A stretch of DNA of 64,000 nucleotides from Archangium violaceum (GTDB taxonomy: Bacteria > Myxococcota > Myxococcia > Myxococcales > Myxococcaceae), in the NCBI RefSeq assembly GCF_016887565.1, contig NZ_CP069396.1:10708001-10772000 (forward strand), read 5' to 3'. How positions within the stretch are numbered: position 1 is the stretch's first letter; each line of letters starts with the position of its first letter. This document shows positions 15,428 through 23,513 of this stretch, piece by piece. Made by a program: the position numbers and the translations under genes. The notes under the pieces are model-generated. The model worked only from the letters and a program-made list of their open reading frames with translations, had not been told where the DNA came from and searched no databases.

Positions 15428-17603
15428 TGACATCGCCGCCGATCGGACTCCACCCCTTGGCACGCACAACCACCTGGATGGAACAGACATGAAAAAAGCC
15501 TTCGTCCTGCTCGAAGTGATGAACCATATGGCCCTCGTCCTGAAAGAGGCGGCGGCACGCGGCCATCGCATCGTCGTGTTGAACCACAAGCCGTTGAGGG
15601 AGTCCGGACCCTACCGGGTGCCCAGGGAGCTCGTGGATGAGCTCATCTACATCGAGTCGTGGGAGGATCGGCCAGGGCTCCAGCGGATCCTCGAGGACCT
15701 CCACCAGCGCTACCAGGTCGTGGGGACCTATGCCGGCTTCGAGGGGACCCTGCCCTACGAAGCGGCGCTGAGGGAAATGGCGGGCCTTCCCAACAACGGG
15801 GCCGACAACGTGCGGTTTGTCCTCGACAAGGGGGCCGTCCGCAAGAAGCTCTACGCGGAAGGACTGTCCGAGCTGAAGTCCGTCCTCCTGTCCGAAGCGC
15901 GTCACTGGACGCAATGGCGGTTCAAGGGGTCGGCCATCCTCAAGCCAGTCAATGGCACCGGCAGCGCGCTCTGTTTCACCGTGTCGTCCCTCGAGGAGCT
16001 GCGCGAGGCCACGACGAAGATCGAAGAGGCCGCGGTCATCGATCCCCTGATGAAGCGCTACATCCTCGACCGGGGTGAGTTCGTCCTGGAGGAGAAGGCC
16101 GAGGGCGAGCTGCTGTCCCTGGAGTCATTGGTCTACCGCGGCGCCATCCACCCCATCGGGCTCAGCTCCCGCTATGTCCTGGCGAAGGATCCCGTGGTCG
16201 AGATGGGAGGCACCTTCCCCTACAGCCATCCGCGCCTGGACGAGATCATCGCCAAGAGCAAGGCCATCCACGAAAGCATGAAGATCTTCCATGGCTCGAC
16301 CCACGTCGAGCTCATGGTCCCGAGGGAAGGTCCCATCGAGCTGATCGACTTCAACGTCCGCTTCGCTGGAATCGAATCGCTCATCTCCTTCAACCAGGCC
16401 TTCGGAATTCCCTATGAAGCCCGCCTGACCGACCTCGCTTGCGACATCGAGCCGGATCTCTCGTTCCTGGAGCGCCCCCCGGCGTTCACCGCTGAAGTCC
16501 TGCTGCTGCCACCTCCGGGAACCACCGAGCTCCAGGAGCTCGTCTTCCCTCCGGAAGCCGTCTTCTCGCGCCTGTTCAAGGAGATTGGACAGAAGCTCAC
16601 GGGAAAGACCGATCAGTTGGATCACATCGGCTCCTTCGTCGTCAAAGCAGACACCGAGGCCGAGGTGAACCAGAAGGCCCTGGAAGCCAGACGTCGGGCC
16701 ATCTGCAACGGCAAGACGCTCGGGGACAACATCAACAACCAGGTGATTCCCCCAGACATGCTGGCCGAAACCCCCTACCCCCAAGAAAAGGAAACCCACG
16801 TGCAACACGCCCTCCAGCAACCGGTCGCCGTCTCCAGCACCCAGGCCAGGGTCGATGAGCTCCTCGTGCGCCATGTCGCGCGTCACTTCCAGGGCGAAGC
16901 CCTCGCCACGCTGCAGGAGCGATTCCAGAAGGAGCACCTCGTCCCGCTCCGCGGCTTCTGCCCTCCGGAACTGTTCGAGTCGATCAAGGAGGAGGCCTCC
17001 CGCATCGTGGAGCGGTTCGGCGTCGCGCGGAACCTCGTGCTCGACATCACCGATGGCACGCCCCGTCACATGACGACGGTCGGGCAACCCATCATCAAGG
17101 ACCACGGTCCGCTCATCCACGCCCTCTACTTCTCGCCCGTCCTGAAGGACATCCTGTCGCAGGTCGTCGGCGAGGAGCTCTTCACCTGCCCCTACGCGGG
17201 CGAACACTACGTCATCAGCCGGCTCCAGCGCTCCGGTGACACGCATGGCTGGCATTGGGACGACTACACCTACGGGTTCGTGCTCATCCTCGAGGCGCCG
17301 GACTACCGCGACGGCGGCTTCGTGCAGGGTGTGCCCCATACCTCCTGGGACAAGAAGAACCCGGACGTGCACGGCGCGCTGCTCAAGAGCCAGGTCAATT
17401 CGTATGCCTTCGAGCCCGGCGACGCCTACATCCTCAAGACCAACACGACGATGCACCGCGTCTATCCCATCCGTGGCAACGGCCGCCGGACGATCGTCAA
17501 CACGACGTGGGCCTCCGCCGCGGATCTCCAGCAATCCATCACCCACGAGACCAACGACATCCTCTTCGGCGGCACCGCGCCAGGGCTGGCGTCCAACCAG
17601 TGA
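15414..17603 (+). CDS. ATP-grasp ligase fused to BesD/HalD-like Fe(II)/2OG oxygenase
   Basis: A 729-residue bifunctional enzyme. Residues about 26-440 are an ATP-grasp domain: AILKPVNGTGSALCF forms the nucleotide loop and HVELMV with ELIDFNVRFAG supplies the metal-binding Glu and Asn. Such domains activate a carboxylate as acyl phosphate and join it to an amine. Residues about 475-729 resemble the BesD/HalD family of amino-acid Fe(II)/2-oxoglutarate enzymes: THGWHWDDY gives the HxD pair (His 614, Asp 616), MHRVYP the distal His (681), and GRRTIVN the Arg for 2OG. Halogenases of this family have Gly in place of that Asp, so hydroxylation is the likelier outcome (inference). ATG 15414 has GGAGG seven bases upstream; ATG 15489, at MKKAFVLLEV, is the alternative. 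It overlaps the MFS gene. Confidence 0.85.
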   Translation: MSRIDDIAADRTPPLGTHNHLDGTDMKKAFVLLEVMNHMALVLKEAAARGHRIVVLNHKPLRESGPYRVPRELVDELIYIESWEDRPGLQRILEDLHQRYQVVGTYAGFEGTLPYEAALREMAGLPNNGADNVRFVLDKGAVRKKLYAEGLSELKSVLLSEARHWTQWRFKGSAILKPVNGTGSALCFTVSSLEELREATTKIEEAAVIDPLMKRYILDRGEFVLEEKAEGELLSLESLVYRGAIHPIGLSSRYVLAKDPVVEMGGTFPYSHPRLDEIIAKSKAIHESMKIFHGSTHVELMVPREGPIELIDFNVRFAGIESLISFNQAFGIPYEARLTDLACDIEPDLSFLERPPAFTAEVLLLPPPGTTELQELVFPPEAVFSRLFKEIGQKLTGKTDQLDHIGSFVVKADTEAEVNQKALEARRRAICNGKTLGDNINNQVIPPDMLAETPYPQEKETHVQHALQQPVAVSSTQARVDELLVRHVARHFQGEALATLQERFQKEHLVPLRGFCPPELFESIKEEASRIVERFGVARNLVLDITDGTPRHMTTVGQPIIKDHGPLIHALYFSPVLKDILSQVVGEELFTCPYAGEHYVISRLQRSGDTHGWHWDDYTYGFVLILEAPDYRDGGFVQGVPHTSWDKKNPDVHGALLKSQVNSYAFEPGDAYILKTNTTMHRVYPIRGNGRRTIVNTTWASAADLQQSITHETNDILFGGTAPGLASNQ

Positions 17604-17605
17604 AC

Positions 17606-18712
17606 ATGGATCAACCCCCCATAAACGCCATGCACCCACGTGAAACGATGCAACACCTGCCCCGCTTCGTGCAGGGCTACTTGACCTTCGTGACCGGTGT
17701 CCCGCTCCCGGGCGAGCAACCGCTGATCCACTGGACCCCCGCCAAGGCCGCCCTCCTCGGCTTCGCGCAGACCGCCGCCGGGGTCGCGCTCGGCGCCTTC
17801 GCCCTCCGGCCCTTCACGCTCTGGTCGCTCCCGCTGCTCGTCCTGTCCTGGCTGACGACCGCGGGCGGCATGCGCCGGCTCGACGTCGTCATCGTCCATC
17901 AGACGCTTCACGGGAAGGTGGCGAAGACGGAGCGCGGCAACCGGATCCTCGGCGAGCTCATCACCACGCTGCTCTGGCGCGTGCCGTACGACCTCAATCG
18001 CAAGGAGCACCTGCTCCATCACGCGTTCCCCTGCTCGATGAAGGATGTGGACACGCGCTATCTGATCAGCACCGGCATGCGCCCGGGCATGACGCGCGGC
18101 GAGTACCACCGCTACATGCTCAAGATGCTGCTCTCGCCCAAGGCCCACTGGAGCTTCTTCTCGGGCCGCATCAAGGCCAACTTCACGCGCCACCAGCCGC
18201 GCTACCGGCTGGCGATGTCGATTGCCTATGCCACGATGACGCTCGGGTTCCTCGCGGCCACCGGGCTGTGGGCCGAGTGGCTGCTGCTCTGGCTCGTGCC
18301 GGCGTCGTTCTTCTTCCAGAACGCCACCTTCCTCTATACCCAGACAGAGCACCGCTGGTGGCTCTTCTCGCACGCGGAGAAGCTCACCCGGCAGCAGCGA
18401 GACGCGCTCAACTTCGCCCGGTTCTGCGGCGAGCCCACCCCCGACGTCGTGGGACTGACACCCGCCCGGCGCACGGCGGCCTGGGCGAAGTGGTGGATGC
18501 GTGTCTTCTTCGTGCACACGCCCTACCGCATGTTCGTCCTCGTGGGCGACACGGTGCAGCACGACCTGCACCACACGCGCCCCTCGTGTGACTGGGCCGC
18601 CTCGGCCTACGAGCGCCGCACCGACCTCACTGGCGGCACCCGGAACTACTCCGAGGTGTGGGGCTCCCTTCTCGACCACCTCTACGCGGCCGGACAGGTC
18701 CGGGCCCGGTGA
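17606..18712 (+). CDS. Membrane fatty-acid desaturase/hydroxylase-like protein
   Basis: A 368-residue membrane protein of the fatty acid desaturase superfamily. Three His clusters typical of membrane di-iron enzymes are present: HQTLH (98-102), HLLHH (135-139) and HDLHH (319-323), plus an extra His in TEHRWW (249). Hydrophobic pairs lie at about 45-85 and 210-250. These enzymes use O2 and an electron donor to desaturate or hydroxylate an acyl or alkyl chain. GTG 17600 overlaps the previous stop; ATG 17606 is adopted, and ATG 17630 or 17648 is possible. Its place inside the operon suggests tailoring of a pathway intermediate or a lipid tail rather than general lipid metabolism (inference). Confidence 0.82.
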   Translation: MDQPPINAMHPRETMQHLPRFVQGYLTFVTGVPLPGEQPLIHWTPAKAALLGFAQTAAGVALGAFALRPFTLWSLPLLVLSWLTTAGGMRRLDVVIVHQTLHGKVAKTERGNRILGELITTLLWRVPYDLNRKEHLLHHAFPCSMKDVDTRYLISTGMRPGMTRGEYHRYMLKMLLSPKAHWSFFSGRIKANFTRHQPRYRLAMSIAYATMTLGFLAATGLWAEWLLLWLVPASFFFQNATFLYTQTEHRWWLFSHAEKLTRQQRDALNFARFCGEPTPDVVGLTPARRTAAWAKWWMRVFFVHTPYRMFVLVGDTVQHDLHHTRPSCDWAASAYERRTDLTGGTRNYSEVWGSLLDHLYAAGQVRAR

Positions 18713-18716
18713 CGCA

Positions 18717-21416
18717 ATGACCAACCTCCCTCCCAACCGCAGGTTGCACCCAGACATGAACAGTCAGAACGACAAGAGCCCCGCGACGGGCACCCGGATC
18801 CTGGTGGTCGATGGAACAGGTCGTGGTCACGCGATCTGCGACCTGTTCACCCGAACCCACCCGGATGTCACCGTCTTCTACGGCCCGGGCTGCGACGTCA
18901 TCGATCAGGAGCGCATCGTGCCGGTGCCCTCCATCTCGCTGGACGAGCCACGGACAGCGCTCGACTTCCTGAAGGACAACCCGGTCGAGTTCGTCTTCGT
19001 CTCGAACATCGACGCGCTGTCGAGAGGCTACGTCGACGTGCTCCGCGCCCACGGCCACCGCGCCATCGGCCCCACCCGGGCGGCCGCGGAGCTCGAGTCG
19101 AGCAAGGAGCGTGGCAAGCGCTTCTGCTCCGACCACGGCATCCCGACCGCGCCCTACCAGTTCTTCACCGATCCGGAGGCGGCGAAGGCCTACATCCGCT
19201 CGCGGCCCTACGCCTGCGTGGTGAAGACCGACGGCCTCTGCAAGAACGGCGACGGAGCCATCGTCTGCAAGACGGCCAGCGAGGCCGAGGCTGCGGTGGA
19301 CGGCTTCGCCCGCGAGTCCGGTGATGCCTTCCAGGTGGTCGTCGAGAAGCGCCTGGAGGGTCAGGAAATCTCCATCTTCGCGCTGCTCGACGGCGACAGC
19401 TACCTGCTGTTCCCGACGGCGCTCGACTTCAAGCGCGCGCTGGAGAACGACGCCGGCAAGAACTGCGACGGCATGGGCTCGATCGCCCCCCACCCGGCGG
19501 ATGGCCCGACCCTGCGCGAGGAGATCCGCGAGACGTTGCTCGACCCGCTCGTCCGCGGCCTGCGACAGGAGGGCCTGGACTTCTCGGGCTTCATCTACGT
19601 CGGCGCGATGATGACCGACACCGGCCTCCACGTCATCGAGCTCAACGCCCGCTTCGGCGACTCCGAGGCGGAAGCGGTGCTGCCGGGCGTGCACAGCGAT
19701 TTCACCCAGCTCTGCAGGGCCATCCTCGCGAAGGAGCTGCGCGACCAGGGCCTCGTCACGGACGGGTTCGTGCGCTGCTCGGTCGCGCTGACGCAGGGCC
19801 GCGTGGAATCGACGGATCCGGAGTCCCTCCCCGGCTGGCCGTTCGGCGCGTTCATCACCGGCCAGCCCATCACCGGACTCGACACCGTGGACCCGAGCGA
19901 GGCCACGCTCTTCTACGCGAACCTCCAGAAGGACGCCGAGGGCCGTCCGGTCACCTCGGGGGGCCGCGTCCTCCACGTCGTCGGCAAGGGCCTCTCGCTC
20001 GCTGGAGCGGTCGACGCGGCCTACGGCCAGCTGGGCCGCATCGCCTTCCCAGGCATGCGCTATCGCACCGACATCGGTGCCAGGCTCCTGGCGACCGGCG
20101 GTGCTGGCCACCGCGCCGCTTCCGAGGCTCCCGGGACGATCTTCGAGGACCGCGAGTCGGACGTGCGCTCGTACTCGCGCTCGTTCCCCACGCTCTTCGC
20201 CCGGGCCAAGGGGGATTGGCTCATCGCGCGGGACGGCACCCGCTACCTCGACTTCTTCGCGGGCGCCGGTGCGCTCAATTACGGCCACAACCCCGAAGCG
20301 CTCAAGCACCGCCTGCTCACCTACCTGGAGAGCGACGGTCTGACCCATGGCCTCGACTTCGCCACCTCGGCGAAGGCGGACTTCCTCCACACCTTCCAGC
20401 AGTACGTCCTCGCGCCACGCGGGCTCGATTACAAGGTCCAGTTCTGCAGCCCGTCGGGCACCAACGCCGTCGAGGCGGCGCTCAAGCTGGCACGCCTGGT
20501 GACCGGCCGCGGCAACATCCTCTCCTTCAGTGGCGGCTTCCACGGCGTGAGCATGGGCTCACTCGCCGCGACCGGGGCGGCGTATTACAAGCAAGGCCTC
20601 TACTCGTCGCTGCCCAGGACGACGCAGGTGCCCTACCCCGACTCGCCCCTGGGCAGGTTCAACAGCCTGGACTACCTGCGCCGACTGGTCGAGGACCCGA
20701 GCTCGGGCACCGAGAAGCCCGCGGCGATCCTGCTCGAGACGGTGCAAGCCGAGGGCGGCATCTACGTCGCGCCGGTGGAGTTCCTGCGCGGGCTGCGCGC
20801 CTTCTGTGACAAGCACGGCATCCTGTTGATCGTCGACGACATCCAGGCGGGATGCGGTCGCACGGGCACCTTCTTCTCCTTCGAGCGCGCCGGCATCCAG
20901 CCGGACCTCGTGACACTCTCCAAGTCCATCAGCGGCTACGGACTGCCGATGGCCGTCCTGCTCATCAAGCCCGAGCTCGACATCTGGCAACCGGGCCAGC
21001 ACAACGGCACCTTCCGCGGCAACCAGCTCGCCTTCATCGCGGGGGCCGAGGCCATCCGTCAGCACTGGATGGACGGCACGTTCGCCGCCAGCACGCGGGA
21101 GAAGGGCGGCCTCGTCGCCGAATACCTCGAGCGTCACGTGACGCGCGTGTTCGGCGCACCGGTGCGTGGCATGGGCCTCATCTGGGGCATCGATCTGAGC
21201 GGCATCTCCGGCATCACCGCGGGCCAGGTGTCGAAACACTGCTTCGCCAGGGGACTGGTCATCGAGACCTGCGGCCGCCAGGACGACGTCCTCAAGCTCC
21301 TCCCGCCGCTCACCATCAGCAGGGAGAACCTCGAGCTCGGACTCGGAGTCATCGTCGAAGCGCTGCACGAAGCCACGTGCGGAGCGTTCAACCCCAACCT
21401 GAAAGTCGCGGGGTAG
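18717..21416 (+). CDS. PurD-like ATP-grasp ligase fused to EctB-like class III aminotransferase
   Basis: An 899-residue fusion. Residues about 20-440 follow the phosphoribosylamine-glycine ligase (PurD/GARS) layout: a Rossmann-like N-domain (ILVVDGTGRGHAI), ATP-grasp lysine strand (ACVVKTDGL), VVEKRLEGQEISIFAL, and HVIELNARFGDSEAE with the metal ligands. Residues about 480-899 form a PLP-dependent class III aminotransferase closest in pattern to diaminobutyrate aminotransferase EctB: SPSGTNAVEAALKLAR, FSGGFHGVS, LIVDDIQAGCGRTG, and the PLP lysine at 736 in TLSKSISGYG. The expected aminotransferase product is L-2,4-diaminobutyrate from aspartate semialdehyde. PurD itself would not be expected here, so the ligase half probably joins amino acids. 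The start is ATG 18717, four bases after the desaturase stop; ATG 18756 is possible. Confidence 0.87.
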   Translation: MTNLPPNRRLHPDMNSQNDKSPATGTRILVVDGTGRGHAICDLFTRTHPDVTVFYGPGCDVIDQERIVPVPSISLDEPRTALDFLKDNPVEFVFVSNIDALSRGYVDVLRAHGHRAIGPTRAAAELESSKERGKRFCSDHGIPTAPYQFFTDPEAAKAYIRSRPYACVVKTDGLCKNGDGAIVCKTASEAEAAVDGFARESGDAFQVVVEKRLEGQEISIFALLDGDSYLLFPTALDFKRALENDAGKNCDGMGSIAPHPADGPTLREEIRETLLDPLVRGLRQEGLDFSGFIYVGAMMTDTGLHVIELNARFGDSEAEAVLPGVHSDFTQLCRAILAKELRDQGLVTDGFVRCSVALTQGRVESTDPESLPGWPFGAFITGQPITGLDTVDPSEATLFYANLQKDAEGRPVTSGGRVLHVVGKGLSLAGAVDAAYGQLGRIAFPGMRYRTDIGARLLATGGAGHRAASEAPGTIFEDRESDVRSYSRSFPTLFARAKGDWLIARDGTRYLDFFAGAGALNYGHNPEALKHRLLTYLESDGLTHGLDFATSAKADFLHTFQQYVLAPRGLDYKVQFCSPSGTNAVEAALKLARLVTGRGNILSFSGGFHGVSMGSLAATGAAYYKQGLYSSLPRTTQVPYPDSPLGRFNSLDYLRRLVEDPSSGTEKPAAILLETVQAEGGIYVAPVEFLRGLRAFCDKHGILLIVDDIQAGCGRTGTFFSFERAGIQPDLVTLSKSISGYGLPMAVLLIKPELDIWQPGQHNGTFRGNQLAFIAGAEAIRQHWMDGTFAASTREKGGLVAEYLERHVTRVFGAPVRGMGLIWGIDLSGISGITAGQVSKHCFARGLVIETCGRQDDVLKLLPPLTISRENLELGLGVIVEALHEATCGAFNPNLKVAG

Positions 21417-21420
21417 GACA

Positions 21421-22191
21421 GTGAATCCCATGAAACTGGTCGTACGGAAATTCGGTGGGGCCTGCTTCGAGCACCTCGACGGCTACAAGCTCATCGCCGG
21501 GCTCCTGGCGCGCGAGGAGGAGCGTCAGGCCGTGGTGGTGTCGGCGCGCAAGGGCGTGACGGATCAACTCCTGGCCCAGGTGGAGATGCTGGGCGGGGTT
21601 GGCTCCGACCATGCCGATCAGCTCGTGGCGACGGGCGAGCTGCAGAGTGCCTCGTTGCTCCTGCTCGCGCTGCACTCGCTCGGAGTACGCGCGGAGCTCA
21701 TCCCGGCCGAGGAGGTCTTCGAGACCGACGGCATCCCCGGCAGCGCGACGGTGGTGGCGGTGCACACCGACAGGGTGCTCGCGGCGCTCGAGCGCGGCAC
21801 CATCCCGGTGGTGCCGGGCTTCTACGGTGCCGGCAAGACGAGCCGGATCGCCACGTTCAAACGCGGCGGCTCGGACTACTCGGCCGTGGCGCTGGGCATC
21901 GCGCTCGGCGCCTCACATGTCGAGCTGTGCAAGGCCGAGACGGACGGCATCTTCGACAAGGACCCGAATGTCGATCCGACGGCGCGCAGGTTCAGCGTCC
22001 TGTCCCACCAGCATGCACTCGAGCTCGCCCGCGCTGGCGCCAAGGTGCTGCAGGCCGACTCGGCCGAGCTGGCGCTCCGGTGGAAGCTGCCGCTGATCGT
22101 CAAGCCGGCGTTCGCGCGCGGCGGCGGCACCCGGATCGGTTGGCCCGACCCTTTTGACGTGGCCGAGCCGTCCGCCGCGAAAAGCGCCTGA
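21421..22191 (+). CDS. Aspartokinase catalytic domain, without ACT domains
   Basis: A 256-residue amino-acid kinase. Motifs match aspartokinases: VVRKFGGAC at the N-terminus, VVVSARKGVTD, the phosphate/aspartate segment KRGGSDYSAVALG and KAETDGIFDKDPNVDPTARR. It would phosphorylate the side-chain carboxylate of L-aspartate. Ordinary aspartokinases are about 400-460 residues with C-terminal ACT regulatory domains; these are missing, so feedback inhibition by lysine or threonine is not expected. The gene starts (GTG 21421) five bases after the aminotransferase fusion, consistent with feeding aspartyl phosphate toward diaminobutyrate. An alternative start is ATG 21430. Confidence 0.87.
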   Translation: MNPMKLVVRKFGGACFEHLDGYKLIAGLLAREEERQAVVVSARKGVTDQLLAQVEMLGGVGSDHADQLVATGELQSASLLLLALHSLGVRAELIPAEEVFETDGIPGSATVVAVHTDRVLAALERGTIPVVPGFYGAGKTSRIATFKRGGSDYSAVALGIALGASHVELCKAETDGIFDKDPNVDPTARRFSVLSHQHALELARAGAKVLQADSAELALRWKLPLIVKPAFARGGGTRIGWPDPFDVAEPSAAKSA

Positions 22192-22234
22192 TCGCAAACT
22201 GGAAGCACGAAAACCCCTTCCCCGGAGACACACC

Positions 22235-23491
22235 ATGAAGACCGCGGTCATCATCGCATCGGCTGGATTCAGGAACTTCCACTTCGACCTGCTGAAGGCA
22301 CCCGAGAAGGTCCGCTTCATCGGGCTCTTCACGGAGCAGGACATCGTCAACATGCCGGAGAGCCAGCTCCGGCGCTTCCATCAGGTCCACGTGGTGCCGT
22401 GCGGGGTGAAGGACCCCTCGCCACTGCTCTGCCCGCTGGTCGACCTCAACGCGGCGCGCTCCATCATCCGCGGGCTCCTGACGGAGACGAAGCGCGAGGA
22501 CCTGACGGTGAACACCCAATTCGAATACGACGTGCTGCTCGCCTCGCAGCTCCGCTCTGAATTCGGCCTCCAGGGACCGAAGTACGAGGACATCCTGCCC
22601 TTTCGCGACAAGTACCTGATGAAAGAGAAGCTCGTCGCGAAAGGCGTGCGCGTGCCGAAGTTCGGCCGCTATGAGCCCGCGCGTTTCTCTCGCGACCCGG
22701 CCGCCTACTTCCGGCACATCACAGCCGAGGTGGGCCTGCCCTTCGTCCTCAAGCCGGTCGACTCGGCTGGCGCCGACGGTGTCCACAAGATCTCCTCGTG
22801 GAGCGACTTCGAGGCGCTGCGCGGCGACTTCGGTCGGGGATACGAGTACGAGGAGTTCATCCAGGGAACGATGTACAGCGTCAACATCATCTCGAAGGAC
22901 CGGAAGACCGTCTTCGGCGGCGTGACCGAATACCTCGTCAACTCCTTCGACGTGCAGGCCGGCAAGGTCAACGCAGACATCAACCTGATCGACCACGACC
23001 CGTGGGTCGCGCGAATGGTCCGCTTCGCCGAGTCGGCGCTCGATGCGCTTGGCTGGCCGGACGGCGCCTCGCACCTGGAGCTCTTCCTCACCGACCAGGA
23101 CGAGCTCGTCTTCCTCGAGGTCGCCGCGCGCTTCAAGGGACTGGCCGGACTGGCGGCGATGGAGCGCCACTACGGCATCGCCCTGACCAACCTTTCGTTC
23201 GAGCTGGAGACGGGGATCGAGAGCAGGCCGTACGACCAGGAGCAGGTCTACTGCTTCGACGGCGTGCTCCCGAAGAGGGGCGGCGTCATCGAGCGCCTCA
23301 TCGAGCCCCAGGCCGAGAGCGAGTACAAGATGACGTGGAAGGTGCGGCCGGGCGACGTGACCGACCAGACCGACTCGCTGCAGGCCAACGCGGGGACCTT
23401 CCTGATGTGGAACAAGGACTACGAGGCGCTCTACCGGGACTTCAAACGGCTCGCCCACTACGAGCCGATCGTCTATCGGCCGCGTGCCTGA
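22235..23491 (+). CDS. Stand-alone ATP-grasp carboxylate-amine ligase
   Basis: A 418-residue ATP-grasp enzyme, the third such domain in the cluster. Visible landmarks are a Rossmann-like N-domain (KTAVIIASAGFRNFHFD), the ATP-binding strand FVLKPVDSAGADGV, YEYEEFIQGTMYSVN, and the metal-binding HLELFL with ELVFLEVAARFKGLAG. In the last element the usual Asn is replaced by a Val-Ala context (EVAARF), a variation also seen in some natural-product ATP-grasp ligases. GGAG lies seven bases before ATG 22235. It is the last gene of the operon; a convergent crotonase follows 22 bp later. The likely role is amide or peptide bond formation; substrates cannot be read from sequence. Confidence 0.85.
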   Translation: MKTAVIIASAGFRNFHFDLLKAPEKVRFIGLFTEQDIVNMPESQLRRFHQVHVVPCGVKDPSPLLCPLVDLNAARSIIRGLLTETKREDLTVNTQFEYDVLLASQLRSEFGLQGPKYEDILPFRDKYLMKEKLVAKGVRVPKFGRYEPARFSRDPAAYFRHITAEVGLPFVLKPVDSAGADGVHKISSWSDFEALRGDFGRGYEYEEFIQGTMYSVNIISKDRKTVFGGVTEYLVNSFDVQAGKVNADINLIDHDPWVARMVRFAESALDALGWPDGASHLELFLTDQDELVFLEVAARFKGLAGLAAMERHYGIALTNLSFELETGIESRPYDQEQVYCFDGVLPKRGGVIERLIEPQAESEYKMTWKVRPGDVTDQTDSLQANAGTFLMWNKDYEALYRDFKRLAHYEPIVYRPRA

Positions 23492-23513
23492 CTTCCACTG
23501 GAGGGCCCCGTCC

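Noticed and set aside
15414-17603. Calling the oxygenase domain a halogenase
   Set aside because: The iron site reads HWD; known halogenases of this family have Gly at the Asp position, so hydroxylation is the safer reading.
18717-22191. Calling the cluster ectoine biosynthesis
   Set aside because: EctB-like and aspartokinase-like parts are present, but EctA and EctC are absent and several unrelated ligases and oxygenases are present.
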